This document shows, piece by piece, positions 1 to 8,960 of a stretch of DNA of 45,346 bases; within the stretch, counting starts at the first letter, position 1; each line of letters starts with the position of its first letter. The position numbers were made by a program, and so were the translations under genes. The notes below the pieces were generated by a model. The model searched no databases and had not been told where the DNA came from. It worked only from the letters and a program-made list of their open reading frames with translations. The stretch spans positions 1 to 45,346 of the forward strand of contig CACYAW010000044.1 of the NCBI GenBank assembly GCA_902772455.1, written 5' to 3'. This DNA comes from an uncultured Bacteroidales bacterium (GTDB lineage Bacteria; Bacteroidota; Bacteroidia; Bacteroidales; Muribaculaceae).

Positions 1-45
1 TCACAATATTATTCACCATCGTCTTCATTATCTATTCTTAATATC

Positions 46-1299
46 ATGGCTTTGATTGACGACATCCGCGCCCTGCGCATCGCCGACTATGACTATCCCT
101 TGCCCGATGAACGCATCGCCAAGCACCCCCTTGCCCAACGCGAGCAGTGCAAGTTGCTGTATTATAATAACGGTACTATCGAGGAGAGGAAATTCTGGGA
201 AGTTCCGTCGCTGCTGCCCGAGCGCTCAACACTCATCTATAATAATACGCGCGTGATCAACGCCCGCCTCAGATTCCGCAAGGAGACGGGGTCGACGATC
301 GAGATCTTCTGCCTGGAACCGGTGCTGCCTCGCGACTATGAGCAGATCTTCCAGACCACGGGCCACTGCGTGTGGCAGTGCCTGGTGGGCAACAGCAAGC
401 GCTGGAAACAAGGCGCCCTGACGCAGACTGTCACCATCGAGGGCCGAGAGGTCGTCCTGGCTGCCACACGCGGTGAGCAGCGCGGCAACGCGTGGGAAAT
501 CGCCTTTGACTGGGACGGCGGCGGAGAGAGAGGAAACAGCATCACCTTTGCCGACGTGCTGGAGGCTATCGGCGAGATTCCCATCCCGCCCTACCTGAAC
601 CGTGGAACCGAAGAGAGCGACTCGACCGACTACCAGACCGTTTACAGCCACATCGACGGTAGCGTGGCCGCCCCGACGGCGGGCTTGCACTTCACCGATG
701 AGGTGCTGGCCGAGTGTGACGACCGCGGCATCCTGCGCCGCGAAATCACACTGCACGTGGGCGCCGGCACGTTCCAGCCCGTCAAGAGCGAACACATCGG
801 CGACCACCCGATGCACTACGAGTTCATCAGTGTGCCTCGCGACGTCATCATGGACATCATCAATGCCCCAGGCCCCATTATTGCCGTGGGCACCACCAGC
901 GTGCGTACCTTGGAGAGCCTGTACTACATCGGCCAGATACTCGAAGAGAACCCCGATGCCGACGAGGAGGCGCTCACCGTCACCCAGTGGATGCCTTACA
1001 CCACCCCGTGCAAGATTACGACCGAGAAGGCGCTGCAGAACATCGTCGATTACCTCGACCGCCATCATGCCGACACCTACATGGGCAGCACCCAGCTGAT
1101 GATTGCCCCAGGATTTGAATACCGCATCGTGAGCGGCATGATCACCAACTTCCACCAGCCGCAGTCCACCCTGCTGCTGCTCGTGGCGGCATTTGTAGGA
1201 CAGGACAAGTGGCGCGGCATGTATGACTACGCCATGGACCACGGCTTCCGCTTCCTGAGCTATGGAGACGCCCAATTGCTCTTAAAGACAACTGATTAG
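46..1299 (+). CDS. queA: S-adenosylmethionine:tRNA ribosyltransferase-isomerase (QueA)
   Basis: QueA transfers the ribosyl moiety of SAM to 7-aminomethyl-7-deazaguanine at the tRNA wobble position, giving epoxyqueuosine in the cytosolic queuosine pathway. The 417-residue product carries family landmarks in order: an N-terminal DYDYPLPDERIAKHP segment (about 14-28), NNTRVINARL, PTAGLHFT (about 210), HVGAGTFQPV, GTTSVRTLE and ITNFHQPQSTLL near the C-terminus. It is longer than the common ~350 aa QueA; the extra length appears to lie in mid-protein insertions, as is frequent in Bacteroidota. The ATG at 46 fits the start of the conserved region. The gene stands alone and is followed by a hairpin terminator. 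Identification is secure; the other queuosine genes are not in the window. Confidence 0.96.
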   Translation: MALIDDIRALRIADYDYPLPDERIAKHPLAQREQCKLLYYNNGTIEERKFWEVPSLLPERSTLIYNNTRVINARLRFRKETGSTIEIFCLEPVLPRDYEQIFQTTGHCVWQCLVGNSKRWKQGALTQTVTIEGREVVLAATRGEQRGNAWEIAFDWDGGGERGNSITFADVLEAIGEIPIPPYLNRGTEESDSTDYQTVYSHIDGSVAAPTAGLHFTDEVLAECDDRGILRREITLHVGAGTFQPVKSEHIGDHPMHYEFISVPRDVIMDIINAPGPIIAVGTTSVRTLESLYYIGQILEENPDADEEALTVTQWMPYTTPCKITTEKALQNIVDYLDRHHADTYMGSTQLMIAPGFEYRIVSGMITNFHQPQSTLLLLVAAFVGQDKWRGMYDYAMDHGFRFLSYGDAQLLLKTTD

Positions 1300-1341
1300 T
1301 CTGATTTTTCTGTGGACCGACACGATACTTTTTAAAGAAAC

Positions 1342-1381
1342 AAGCCCTATGTTTGCTCCGTCAAAGTCAAACATAGGGCTT
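1342..1381 (+). terminator. Rho-independent-like terminator after queA
   Basis: A perfect 14-bp stem (AAGCCCTATGTTTG paired with CAAACATAGGGCTT) with a 12-nt loop lies 42 bp after the queA stop. The nearest T-run is about 20 nt further on, so it may instead act as a 3'-end stabilising hairpin. Confidence 0.7.
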
Positions 1382-1571
1382 GCTGTAAGTATTAAAGCCT
1401 ATTTTTTTTGCGAGTGATTCGTCTATAAAAAACGGCGATTTGTCGCATGATTATGCTCAATGAGGCGACAAGTGGGGCATATAGCGTATAAATGCGTTAA
1501 ACTAAGCACACTTTTTGCCATCTAAAAGACAAAGAAAAATCAACTTGTTGTACATTTAACACATTACAATT

Positions 1572-2948
1572 ATGAAAACTTCTGTTAAACGAATCATGAT
1601 GAGCTTCGCTCTCATGGGATGCCTGATCTTCAGCGCATCAGACGCTATGGCCCAGGGCCGCAGTCGTTCACAAGGAGGCAGCAGCGCCAGCAGAAGCCAG
1701 TCGACAGCTGTCTCACGTTCCAGCCAATCAACAGCAGCTACAATGAGCCGCAACACCAATAGCGGCAGCATGAGCCGCAGCACAGCCACCCCGCAGGTGA
1801 GCCGCACCAGCTCAAGCAGCTCCAGCAGCATGAGCCGCAGCACTACCACCCCGCAGGTGAACCGCAGCAGCTCAACTAGCTCCAGCAGCAATCGCAGCGG
1901 CATGAGCACTAACCGTTCAGTCACCACGACTCCGCAGGTGAACCGCAACACTAACACCACGGGCACCGGCGTGAGCACCAGCCGCAGCAGCCGCAGCAGC
2001 AATGACCGAAGCGGCACTGCCCTCCCCTCTACGATCACTAACCGCAGCAACATTTCCAAGCCAACCGATGTGGGCAAGGGTCTGAAGAGCGATCGCACTA
2101 ATGTAGGGTCCAGCATCACGGACAACAGCACAAAAGGCAGCAGGCCCAATGTCACCAAGGGCGGCAACGGCAAGCCCGGCAACATCGATAAGGGAGGCAA
2201 CGACAAGGGCGGCAGCGGCAAGCCCGGCAACATCGACACCGGCGACAAGGGACGCAGGCCCGGTAACGGCGGCATCGACAGGGGCGGCAACGGCCGAGGC
2301 CAAAACGACAACAAGGGACGCAAACCCGGTAACGACAACAGAGGCCGTAAAGGCAACAACCCCGGTTACAATCCCAAGAATAGGTTTGATTACAGTAACC
2401 ACCACTACCGCGATGACTTCCACAGGAACTATACGACCCACTCCTGGAGCTGGAATCGTCCCCTGCCCCCTCCCGTACGAGCTTATCGCCCTGTCCTGAG
2501 AGAATGGTATCGCCCTGTGGTTCCTTACGGATGGCACCCTTACACTGGCGCTCCTGTCATCGATAGGATTCTGGGTATCACCTTCGGCACGCTCTTTAAC
2601 ACTTCGATTGAGTACCTGTACTACAATGGTTACGAGATTGACGGCTATGCCGACCACGTGATCTACCTGAGGGATGTGGCACTGGTCAACCACCTCTGGG
2701 ACGACGTGATGCTCTGCTTCGATGGTGACGACAGACTGGTCAATGCACAGTTCGTTTACCACAGCTCACACATCGACCGTTACCGCTACAACAGGATTTA
2801 CAACAGCCTGTGCAGGGTATATGGCTCACCCATCACCAGCGACAGCCGCGGCATCAGCTGGTTCGGAGGAAGCTGCAACGGATGGATCACCCTGGCGAAC
2901 TATGAGGACATCGGCCACTACTACATGACACTGTCGATTGGATTCTGA
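1572..2948 (+). CDS. Exported Ser/Arg- and Gly-rich low-complexity protein with conserved C-terminal domain
   Basis: The 458-residue product has no recognised function. It begins with a signal peptide ending MAQG (about residues 1-29). Next is a Ser/Arg/Thr-rich region (30-150) with degenerate repeats built on the core TPQV(S/N)R, present three times. Residues about 190-270 are rich in Gly, Lys, Asn and Asp (KPGNIDKGG-type repeats). The C-terminal ~180 residues are rich in Tyr, Trp and Pro and look folded (WHPYTGAPVIDRILGITFG, then alternating aromatic strands). The design suggests a secreted or surface protein with a disordered, positively charged stalk and a compact C-terminal domain. A terminator follows directly, so it is probably monocistronic. 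The reading frame is confident; the role is unknown. Confidence 0.85.
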   Translation: MKTSVKRIMMSFALMGCLIFSASDAMAQGRSRSQGGSSASRSQSTAVSRSSQSTAATMSRNTNSGSMSRSTATPQVSRTSSSSSSSMSRSTTTPQVNRSSSTSSSSNRSGMSTNRSVTTTPQVNRNTNTTGTGVSTSRSSRSSNDRSGTALPSTITNRSNISKPTDVGKGLKSDRTNVGSSITDNSTKGSRPNVTKGGNGKPGNIDKGGNDKGGSGKPGNIDTGDKGRRPGNGGIDRGGNGRGQNDNKGRKPGNDNRGRKGNNPGYNPKNRFDYSNHHYRDDFHRNYTTHSWSWNRPLPPPVRAYRPVLREWYRPVVPYGWHPYTGAPVIDRILGITFGTLFNTSIEYLYYNGYEIDGYADHVIYLRDVALVNHLWDDVMLCFDGDDRLVNAQFVYHSSHIDRYRYNRIYNSLCRVYGSPITSDSRGISWFGGSCNGWITLANYEDIGHYYMTLSIGF

Positions 2949-2979
2949 CACTAACAAACACACACGATAATCCTTCATT

Positions 2980-3017
2980 CAAGAGGCGGACGCCAACAGG
3001 TGCCCGCCTCTTGTTTT
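2980..3017 (+). terminator. Rho-independent terminator
   Basis: CAAGAGGCGG pairs with CCGCCTCTTG across a 14-nt loop, followed by TTTTG. It lies 31 bp after the stop of the Ser/Arg-rich gene. Confidence 0.85.
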
Positions 3018-3123
3018 GTGGTATATACTTCCACATAAGTGTTCCAAAAATATACTATTAGAATTCATAGGACTTAATTTAACAATTTTTCTATGCTTTT
3101 TTACAATTATTAGTCAAGATTTT

Positions 3124-3154
3124 TTTGTCAAATACCTGAGGAATAGTATCTTTG
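3124..3154 (+). promoter_or_regulatory. Bacteroidota-type promoter (orphan, upstream of sRNA candidate)
   Basis: TTTG at 3124-3127 and TATCTTTG at 3147-3154 are separated by 19 bp, matching the -33/-7 consensus (TTTG, TAnnTTTG). No ORF starts before the strong terminator at 3196-3233. Confidence 0.65.
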
Positions 3155-3160
3155 CGACAA

Positions 3161-3233
3161 GTTTTTTCATAGGATTAGATTTTTAAGGTTTAAAGTGTGC
3201 GAGTTGTTGGGAAACAAGCGCACATTTTTTTTT
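3161..3233 (+). ncRNA. Candidate small RNA (~70 nt)
   Basis: Transcription from the promoter at 3124-3154 should start near 3161. A strong intrinsic terminator ends at 3233: TGTGCG (3196-3201) and TTGTT pair with AACAA and CGCACA (3219-3224), followed by nine T residues. There is no ORF in this stretch, and a second, separate promoter for the next gene lies downstream. The arrangement predicts a discrete transcript of about 70 nt. It could instead be an attenuated leader of the TPR gene. It matches no RNA family I recognise. Confidence 0.5.
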
Positions 3234-3245
3234 GCTTGGCCATGT

Positions 3246-3276
3246 CTTGCCGCTCACGATATAATGTGTATATTTG
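3246..3276 (+). promoter_or_regulatory. Promoter of the TPR-protein gene
   Basis: CTTG (3246-3249) and TATATTTG (3269-3276) are 19 bp apart, 24 bp before the ATG at 3301. The predicted 5' UTR is therefore very short. Confidence 0.65.
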
Positions 3277-3300
3277 CAAAGTAAAAACTAACGACAACTG

Positions 3301-4989
3301 ATGAATATGATGAAAAGAGTATTATGGATGATGATTTCGCTGTGCATGGGCATGAGTGCCATGGCACAGCAATCGGGAATCGTGAGGACACTGGATCGCC
3401 CCAACAAACCCAGCGAGTACCTCACGGGCGTTAGCATCGACATATTGGAATACCCCAACGTCATCGTGAGCCAAAAAGGAGGCAAGTTTTCTTTTATTAT
3501 TCCCGGAAAGCGTTTTGGAGAGCCCTTCACCGTGACGCGAGTGCAAAAGAAAGGCTATTCGCTGGTGGACAAGCAGCTGAAAGGCCGCCGGTTCGCTTAC
3601 TCTCAATATGTCCCGCTGGAAATCGTCATGGTCTCGGACACCCAGCTCGAGAGCGACAAGAAACGCATCGAAAACAAGGCCTACGATAAAGCCAAGAAGG
3701 ACTATGCCCAAAAAGTGGCAGCCCTCGAGAAGCAGTTGAATCAAAAAACCATCAGCGAGCAGGAGTACCGCGCGAAATATGAGGAGCTGAGCTCCAATTA
3801 TAATAACTACATCCAGCTCATTGACCAGATGGCCGAGCGCTACGCTACAACCGATTACAGCGGCATGGATGAAATCAGCCAGAAGATACAGACCTGCATC
3901 GAGAACGCCGACCTGGAACAGGCCGACGAACTCATCAACCGCAAGGGTAGTTTTGACAAGCGCGAGCAGGAATTGCTCAATAAGTTGCAGCTCAAAGAAA
4001 AGTCAGAGCAGCTTTCCCAACAGCTGGAAGAAGACATAAACAAAGAACTCGAAGACCTTGTCCGTGACTACTATAACAAGTACGCCATCCATGTTTCCAA
4101 ATATGAGAATGACACAGCAGCCTACTATCTGGAACGCATTGTGCGACTCGACACCACCAATGTGGATATGCTGAAGTACACCGCCTCGTTCATCGACCGC
4201 TATCTTGTGGACTTCCCACGGGCATTGAGTTACTATCAAAAGGCTCTGATACACGCCCAAGAACAATATGGAATGGTCAGCAACGAAACCGGCTATATCA
4301 GCGAATTCATCGGCCTGACCTACGACCACATGGGAGAGCTGGACAAGTCGCTGGAGTGGCATCACAAGGCCCTGGACATATACGAGCAAACCGAAGGACT
4401 TGACAATCCTGATGTAGCCCTGGTCTATACTCACATCGGCAGGATTTACATGTCCCAAGACAGTCTGGAAAAAGCACTGGAATATACCTTAAAGGGACTC
4501 GACATCAGGAATCGCACCATCACGGACATGGACAATCTGGATTTTTCGCAGTCCTACAACAATCTGGGCGTCATTTACACCAGGATGGGCGACTACGAGA
4601 AAGCAATGGAAAACCACATGAAGGCGCTTGAACAGCGTGAACGTGTACTTGGTCCGAATGCCGACGGCACAGCCCTATCCTATTACAACATCGGCTTGCT
4701 GTATTACAAAATTGAGGATTTTGGCAATTCTATCATCTACATTCAAAAAGCTCATGATGCCTATCAAGCGGTCTATGGGCCAGCGCATCCCTACGTCATC
4801 AACTCCTTGACTAGCTTGGCTGGAATTTATTATGAGCAGGATGAATTGAGAAAGGCTTTAGAATATTACAAGCAAGCTTTGGCGGCTTGTGAACAATTCT
4901 ATGGTGTAGATCATTCCACTACCAAACAGTATAGAGATTTCATCGCCACAATAGAAGAGAAGCTGAAGCAGCAACAGTCTAATGACTAG
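3301..4989 (+). CDS. Exported tetratricopeptide-repeat protein
   Basis: The 562-residue product begins with a signal peptide (MNMMKRVLWMMISLCMGMSAMAQ). A small beta-rich domain follows (about 25-115, containing GGKFSFIIPGKRFG and KKGYSLVDK), similar in style to carboxypeptidase-regulatory-like domains of Bacteroidota exported proteins. A long charged coiled coil spans about 115-250. At least five kinesin-light-chain-type TPRs occupy about 290-545 (for example GDYEKAMENHMKALEQRERVLGP and DELRKALEYYKQALAACEQFYG). It is probably periplasmic or surface-located and acts as a protein-protein scaffold. Its 3' end overlaps the next gene (rnz) by 8 nt, so the two are probably co-transcribed and translationally coupled. 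A dedicated promoter lies just upstream. The specific partner is unknown. Confidence 0.85.
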   Translation: MNMMKRVLWMMISLCMGMSAMAQQSGIVRTLDRPNKPSEYLTGVSIDILEYPNVIVSQKGGKFSFIIPGKRFGEPFTVTRVQKKGYSLVDKQLKGRRFAYSQYVPLEIVMVSDTQLESDKKRIENKAYDKAKKDYAQKVAALEKQLNQKTISEQEYRAKYEELSSNYNNYIQLIDQMAERYATTDYSGMDEISQKIQTCIENADLEQADELINRKGSFDKREQELLNKLQLKEKSEQLSQQLEEDINKELEDLVRDYYNKYAIHVSKYENDTAAYYLERIVRLDTTNVDMLKYTASFIDRYLVDFPRALSYYQKALIHAQEQYGMVSNETGYISEFIGLTYDHMGELDKSLEWHHKALDIYEQTEGLDNPDVALVYTHIGRIYMSQDSLEKALEYTLKGLDIRNRTITDMDNLDFSQSYNNLGVIYTRMGDYEKAMENHMKALEQRERVLGPNADGTALSYYNIGLLYYKIEDFGNSIIYIQKAHDAYQAVYGPAHPYVINSLTSLAGIYYEQDELRKALEYYKQALAACEQFYGVDHSTTKQYRDFIATIEEKLKQQQSND

Positions 4990-5899
4990 GCTTGAACTGA
5001 ACATATTGGGCTGTGGGAGCGCGACGATGACGCCGCGCCACCAGCCGTCGTGCCAGGTGCTCAACGTGCGCGACAACCTGATGATGATCGACTGCGGCGA
5101 GGGTGCCCAACTGGCCGTGCGCCGCATGAAGCTCAAGCTGATGCGCCTGAACCACATCTTTATCAGCCACCTGCACGGCGACCACTGCTTTGGGCTGCCG
5201 GGACTCGTGTCGACGATGGCACTGCTTAACCGCACGGGCTCGCTGACGATCCACACCTTTGAGGACGGAGCCAAACTGTTCGGGCAGATGCTGGACTACT
5301 TTTGCCGCGAGCGCCCCTTCGAGGTGCGCTTCAACATCATCGACACCCACAAGCGCGTCATTTGGGAGGACGATGCCATGACGGTGACCACCTTCCCGCT
5401 CGTTCACCGCGTGCCCGCCGTGGGCTTCCTGTTCAAGGAAAAGCCCAAGCTGCGCCACATTATCGGCGAGAAGGTGAAAGAACTGGGTGTGCCCCACTAC
5501 GCCATGAATGCCCTGCGCCAGGGCGAGGACTGGGTCAGCCCAGACGGCATTGTCGTCCCCAACGACCAGCTGACCACAGCTGCCGACGATGCCATCAGCT
5601 ACGCCTACTGCAGCGACACCAAATTCTCCAAGCGCGTCATTAAATATGTCGAGGGTGTGGACTGGCTCTACCACGAGGCCACCTACGACGACAGCCTGCG
5701 CGTCAAGGCCCACAAGCGCTACCACAGCACTGCCCTCGAGGCCGCCACCGTTGCCCGTGAGGCCGGCGTCAAGCAGCTCATCCTGGGGCACTTCTCCAAG
5801 CGCTACCTCGACGAGACACCGCTGCTGCAAGAGGCTCGAGCCATTTTCCCCAACACGCGGCTAGCCAACGAAGGCATGGTCATCGACCTGAATGAGTGA
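4982..5899 (+). CDS. rnz: Ribonuclease Z (tRNA 3' endonuclease)
   Basis: RNase Z removes 3' trailers from tRNA precursors in the cytosol. The 305-residue protein has the metallo-beta-lactamase Zn-binding motif SHLHGDHCFGLPGL (His-x-His-x-Asp-His, about residues 61-74), the early GCGSATMTPRHQPSCQ segment typical of tRNase Z, a later conserved CSDTKFS, then HEATYDD and the final GHFSKRY, which supply further metal ligands. The length matches the short bacterial form. The ATG overlaps the last codons of the TPR gene by 8 nt, indicating translational coupling. Confidence 0.95.
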   Translation: MTRLELNILGCGSATMTPRHQPSCQVLNVRDNLMMIDCGEGAQLAVRRMKLKLMRLNHIFISHLHGDHCFGLPGLVSTMALLNRTGSLTIHTFEDGAKLFGQMLDYFCRERPFEVRFNIIDTHKRVIWEDDAMTVTTFPLVHRVPAVGFLFKEKPKLRHIIGEKVKELGVPHYAMNALRQGEDWVSPDGIVVPNDQLTTAADDAISYAYCSDTKFSKRVIKYVEGVDWLYHEATYDDSLRVKAHKRYHSTALEAATVAREAGVKQLILGHFSKRYLDETPLLQEARAIFPNTRLANEGMVIDLNE

Positions 5900-6138
5900 A
5901 AAGGCAACGCTTATTATCGAGTAAAAATTAAACCTGGCACGACTATTGCAGTCCAATGGAAGAATTTGCGCCGGGAAGGTTTGCAGCACATGCGACACAA
6001 AGGGGCAAAACGAGATCTTATTACACTTTTTAACAGCGCAGCAAAGTAAAAACTTTGAAAATTTATTTAAAATCACTGTGTCTCAACCATCTAAAGTCTA
6101 AAAATTCCCCAACGGGGCACAAATTAAGTAAATTTTTC

Positions 6139-6169
6139 TTTATTATTTGAAGAAATTGTATTTACTTTG
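6139..6169 (+). promoter_or_regulatory. Probable promoter of acpP-fabF-rnc; remainder of the 5900-6296 intergenic region
   Basis: TTACTTTG (6162-6169) is one base off the -7 consensus, and no good -33 box stands at the expected distance. It would give a leader of about 120 nt before acpP. The rest of 5900-6296 is AT-rich and I see no gene or clear hairpin in it. Confidence 0.4.
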
Positions 6170-6296
6170 CAGGCTCAAAACTAGGGGCTAATCGAGACCT
6201 GAAGCAGGTAATTTCCTGATAGTGTTGCGATAGCGTCTGGTTTGATGAAGAAAACGTGAACATTAATTTTTATCAAACTTTTTAATAATTACGACT

Positions 6297-6539
6297 ATGT
6301 CAGAAATTGAAGAAAGAGTAAAACAAATCATCGTTGACAAGTTAGGTGTTAGTGAGTCTGAGGTAACCCCCGAGGCTACTTTTAGCCAGGACCTGGGTGC
6401 TGATAGCCTTGACACCGTCGAGCTGATCATGGAATTTGAGAAGCAGTTCGACATCAAGATCCCCGATGACAAGTCTGAGACCATCCAAAACGTAGGCGAC
6501 GCCATCAAGTTTATCGAAGACGCTAAGGCTGCCGAATAA
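6297..6539 (+). CDS. acpP: Acyl carrier protein
   Basis: This is the 80-residue, very acidic carrier of acyl intermediates in type II fatty-acid synthesis. The phosphopantetheine attachment motif [15 protein letters not shown] is intact, with the modified Ser in DSL at about residue 40. The N-terminus ([15 protein letters not shown]) and C-terminus ([15 protein letters not shown]) fit the four-helix ACP fold. It is 24 bp upstream of fabF, the usual arrangement. Confidence 0.97.
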   Translation: MSEIEERVKQIIVDKLGVSESEVTPEATFSQDLGADSLDTVELIMEFEKQFDIKIPDDKSETIQNVGDAIKFIEDAKAAE

Positions 6540-6563
6540 ATCTTTTAAATTCCCATTTACCAC

Positions 6564-7847
6564 ATGGAATTAAAGAGAGTTGTGGTAACAGGTCTTGGTG
6601 CCATCACTCCCTTAGGTTTGGACGTTGAAACCACATGGGACAACGCCCTCAAAGGGGTGAGCGGTGCAGGACCTATTACTCATTTTGACACAACACTGTT
6701 CAAGACCCATTTTGCTTGCGAGATCAAGGGTTTTGATCCGCTCAACTATGTGAGCGACCCCAACGACCGCCGCGAAATCAAGTACTTCAAGCGCAACGAC
6801 CTGTACACCCAGTACGCGTTGGCCTGCGCCAAGCAAGCCGTTGAGGACGCCAACCTGCTGGCCGAAGGCATCGACCGCGACGAGGTAGGCGTGATTTTCG
6901 CTTCGGGTATTGGTGGTCTTCACACGTTTGAGGATCAGGCAGGCGACTATGCCCGCCACGAGGACCGCGGCCCGATGTACAGCCCATTCTTCATCCCGAC
7001 GATGATTGCTGACATTGCCGCTGGTCAAATCTCGATCAAATACGGGTTCCGCGGCCCCAACTTTGGTGTCGTGTCGGCTTGTGCCACCTCGACCAACGCC
7101 CTGATCGATGCCTTTAACTACGTGCGTCTGGGCAAGGCCAAAGCTATCGTCACAGGCGGTAGCGAAGCTCCCTTGTTCCCCGCTGGCGTGGGCGGCTTCA
7201 ACGCCATGAAGGCCATCTCGCTGCGCAACGACGATCCCGAAGGTGCCTCGCGTCCCTTCAGCGCATCGCGCGACGGTTTCGTCATGGGCGAGGGCGGCGT
7301 GTGCCTCGTGTTCGAGGAACTCGAGCATGCCCTGGCTCGCGGCGCTAAGATCTATGGTGAGGTCATCGGTGGCGGCATGAGTGCCGACGCCTATCACATC
7401 ACTGCCAGCCATCCCGAGGGTTTGGGCGCCAAGCTCGTGATGCAGCGTGCCATCGAGGACGCAGGCATCAAGCCCGAGGATGTTGACTATGTCAACGCTC
7501 ACGGCACATCCACTCCGGTTGGTGACTTGAGCGAGGCCCAGGCCGTGAAGGATGTCTTTGGCGAGCATGCCTACAAGCTCAACGTGAGCAGCACCAAGTC
7601 GATGACGGGTCACATGCTGGGCGCTACGGGCGCCATGGAGGCCGTCTTCTGTCTGCTGGCCTGTCGCGACGACATCGTGCCCCCCACCATCAACCATGCT
7701 GATGGCGACGAAGATGAGAACATCGACTACAAGATGAACTTCACCTTCAACAAGGCACAGAAGCGAACAGTAAACATTGCACTTTCCAACACGTTTGGCT
7801 TCGGCGGACACAATGCCAGCATCATCGTCAAGAAATACCAGAAATAA
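6564..7847 (+). CDS. fabF: Beta-ketoacyl-ACP synthase II
   Basis: FabF condenses malonyl-ACP with acyl-ACP to elongate fatty acids. The 427-residue protein starts MELKRVVVTGLGAITPLG, the classic KAS N-terminus. It carries the nucleophile Cys in VVSACATSTNA (about residue 173), the first catalytic His in VNAHGTSTPVGD (about 314), the Lys/His motif in SSTKSMTGHMLGATGA (about 349) and the C-terminal NTFGFGGHNAS loop. The Cys-His-His triad is complete. It lies between acpP and rnc and was probably transcribed with both. Confidence 0.97.
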   Translation: MELKRVVVTGLGAITPLGLDVETTWDNALKGVSGAGPITHFDTTLFKTHFACEIKGFDPLNYVSDPNDRREIKYFKRNDLYTQYALACAKQAVEDANLLAEGIDRDEVGVIFASGIGGLHTFEDQAGDYARHEDRGPMYSPFFIPTMIADIAAGQISIKYGFRGPNFGVVSACATSTNALIDAFNYVRLGKAKAIVTGGSEAPLFPAGVGGFNAMKAISLRNDDPEGASRPFSASRDGFVMGEGGVCLVFEELEHALARGAKIYGEVIGGGMSADAYHITASHPEGLGAKLVMQRAIEDAGIKPEDVDYVNAHGTSTPVGDLSEAQAVKDVFGEHAYKLNVSSTKSMTGHMLGATGAMEAVFCLLACRDDIVPPTINHADGDEDENIDYKMNFTFNKAQKRTVNIALSNTFGFGGHNASIIVKKYQK

Positions 7848-7873
7848 TCCACTGGATTAAAGGCAATGACGCG

Positions 7874-8647
7874 ATGCCGTTAAGCAACGCCATATCACTC
7901 ATAAAGCTCCTTTTCGTCAAGGATAAGGAGCTTTATGTTTTTATTCACCGCATCACAGGCTATTATCCCCGCGACATCAGGCCCTATCAGCTGGCCATGG
8001 TGCACCGTTCCAAACCCGTGAAGATGCCCGACGGGCGATGGGCCAACAACGAGCGGCTTGAATTCCTTGGCGACGCCGTGCTCGACACCGTTGTCGCCGA
8101 ATTCCTATATACCACCTACCCCGGCAAGCATGAGGGCTTCCTCACCTCGACACGCGCCAAGATTGTCCAGCGTGAGAGCCTGAACCGCATCGGCAACAGC
8201 CTGCATCTGGACAGCCACGTGCACGCTTTGATGCATTCCAACTCACACAACAGCTACATCTGCGGCAATGCCCTGGAGGCGCTTGTGGGCGCCTGCTATC
8301 TGGACCAGGGCTATCAGCGTTGCCGCAAATTCATCATCAACCGCCTGATAAAAAAGCACTTTGACCTTAACGACCTGGTCAAGACCGAGCAGAACTTCAA
8401 GTCCCGCCTCATCGAATGGACCCAGAAGTATCGCGTCACCATCGAGTTTGAACTGGTGGACAGCTATACCGATGCCGACAAGAATCCCGTCTTCCGCACC
8501 GCCGTGATTCTGGGTGGCATCTATGCCAGCGATGCTGTGGGCTACAGCAAAAAAGAATCCCACCAGAGCGCATCCAAGAAAGCCCTTGACCGTCTGCGCA
8601 TGGACCAGCAGTTCTGCGAGCAGGTACTATCCACTGCACTTAATTGA
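7874..8647 (+). CDS. rnc: Ribonuclease III
   Basis: This double-strand-specific endoribonuclease acts in rRNA and mRNA processing. The 257-residue protein has the RNase III signature NERLEFLGDAVLD (about 56-68) and the second acidic cluster NALEALVGACYLDQGY (about 130-145). A C-terminal double-stranded RNA-binding domain spans about 170-245 (FKSRLIEWTQKY... AVGYSKKESHQSASKKAL). The start at 7874 gives a slightly longer N-terminus than in E. coli Rnc (226 aa). It is 26 bp after fabF and closes the cluster. Confidence 0.95.
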   Translation: MPLSNAISLIKLLFVKDKELYVFIHRITGYYPRDIRPYQLAMVHRSKPVKMPDGRWANNERLEFLGDAVLDTVVAEFLYTTYPGKHEGFLTSTRAKIVQRESLNRIGNSLHLDSHVHALMHSNSHNSYICGNALEALVGACYLDQGYQRCRKFIINRLIKKHFDLNDLVKTEQNFKSRLIEWTQKYRVTIEFELVDSYTDADKNPVFRTAVILGGIYASDAVGYSKKESHQSASKKALDRLRMDQQFCEQVLSTALN

Positions 8648-8800
8648 TGCTCGCTGTGCTCGCAGTTTAAAGTTTAGAGTTTAGGGTTTAGGAAGCATCC
8701 GCTTCCTTTTCTTTTGATTAGGCTGATGCTCGCGCAGCGAGCAGTTTAGAGTTTAGAGTTTAGGGTTTAGAGAGCATCCGCTTCCTTTTCCACTGGAAAA
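8648..8800. repeat. Duplicated repeat unit with TTTAGAG/TTTAGGG heptamers and GCATCCGCTTCC boxes
   Basis: Two copies of a ~70-bp unit lie in tandem (about 8647-8712 and 8723-8792). Each starts GATGCTCGC followed by a GCTCGC/GCGAGC dyad, then has heptamers (GTTTAGAGTTTAGGGTTTAG) and ends GCATCCGCTTCCTTTTC. Related boxes recur near 13,450 and 19,650. The stretch has no gene; 8801-8960 is plain spacer before the next ORF. Confidence 0.75.
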
Positions 8801-8960
8801 AGGATGGAACTTTACCTTAGCGCTCGAGATGCGGGCAACACAGTCGCTAACAAACGTGAAAAAGTAAAAAAAAGGGTTTCATTTTGTGGGGTTTTGGTCA
8901 AGATTGAGTAAATTCGCAAGCTATTGCGGGCTCAACTACCGCACCAATTGATGATTATTT

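Noticed and set aside
226-1275. Long minus-strand ORF of 349 codons opposite queA
   Set aside because: It mirrors the GC-rich codon pattern of queA on the other strand; composition is low-complexity (Val, Ala, His, Gly-rich) with no family motif.
6612-7811. 399-codon minus-strand ORF opposite fabF
   Set aside because: It is a shadow of a certain gene; no motif, signal or start site.
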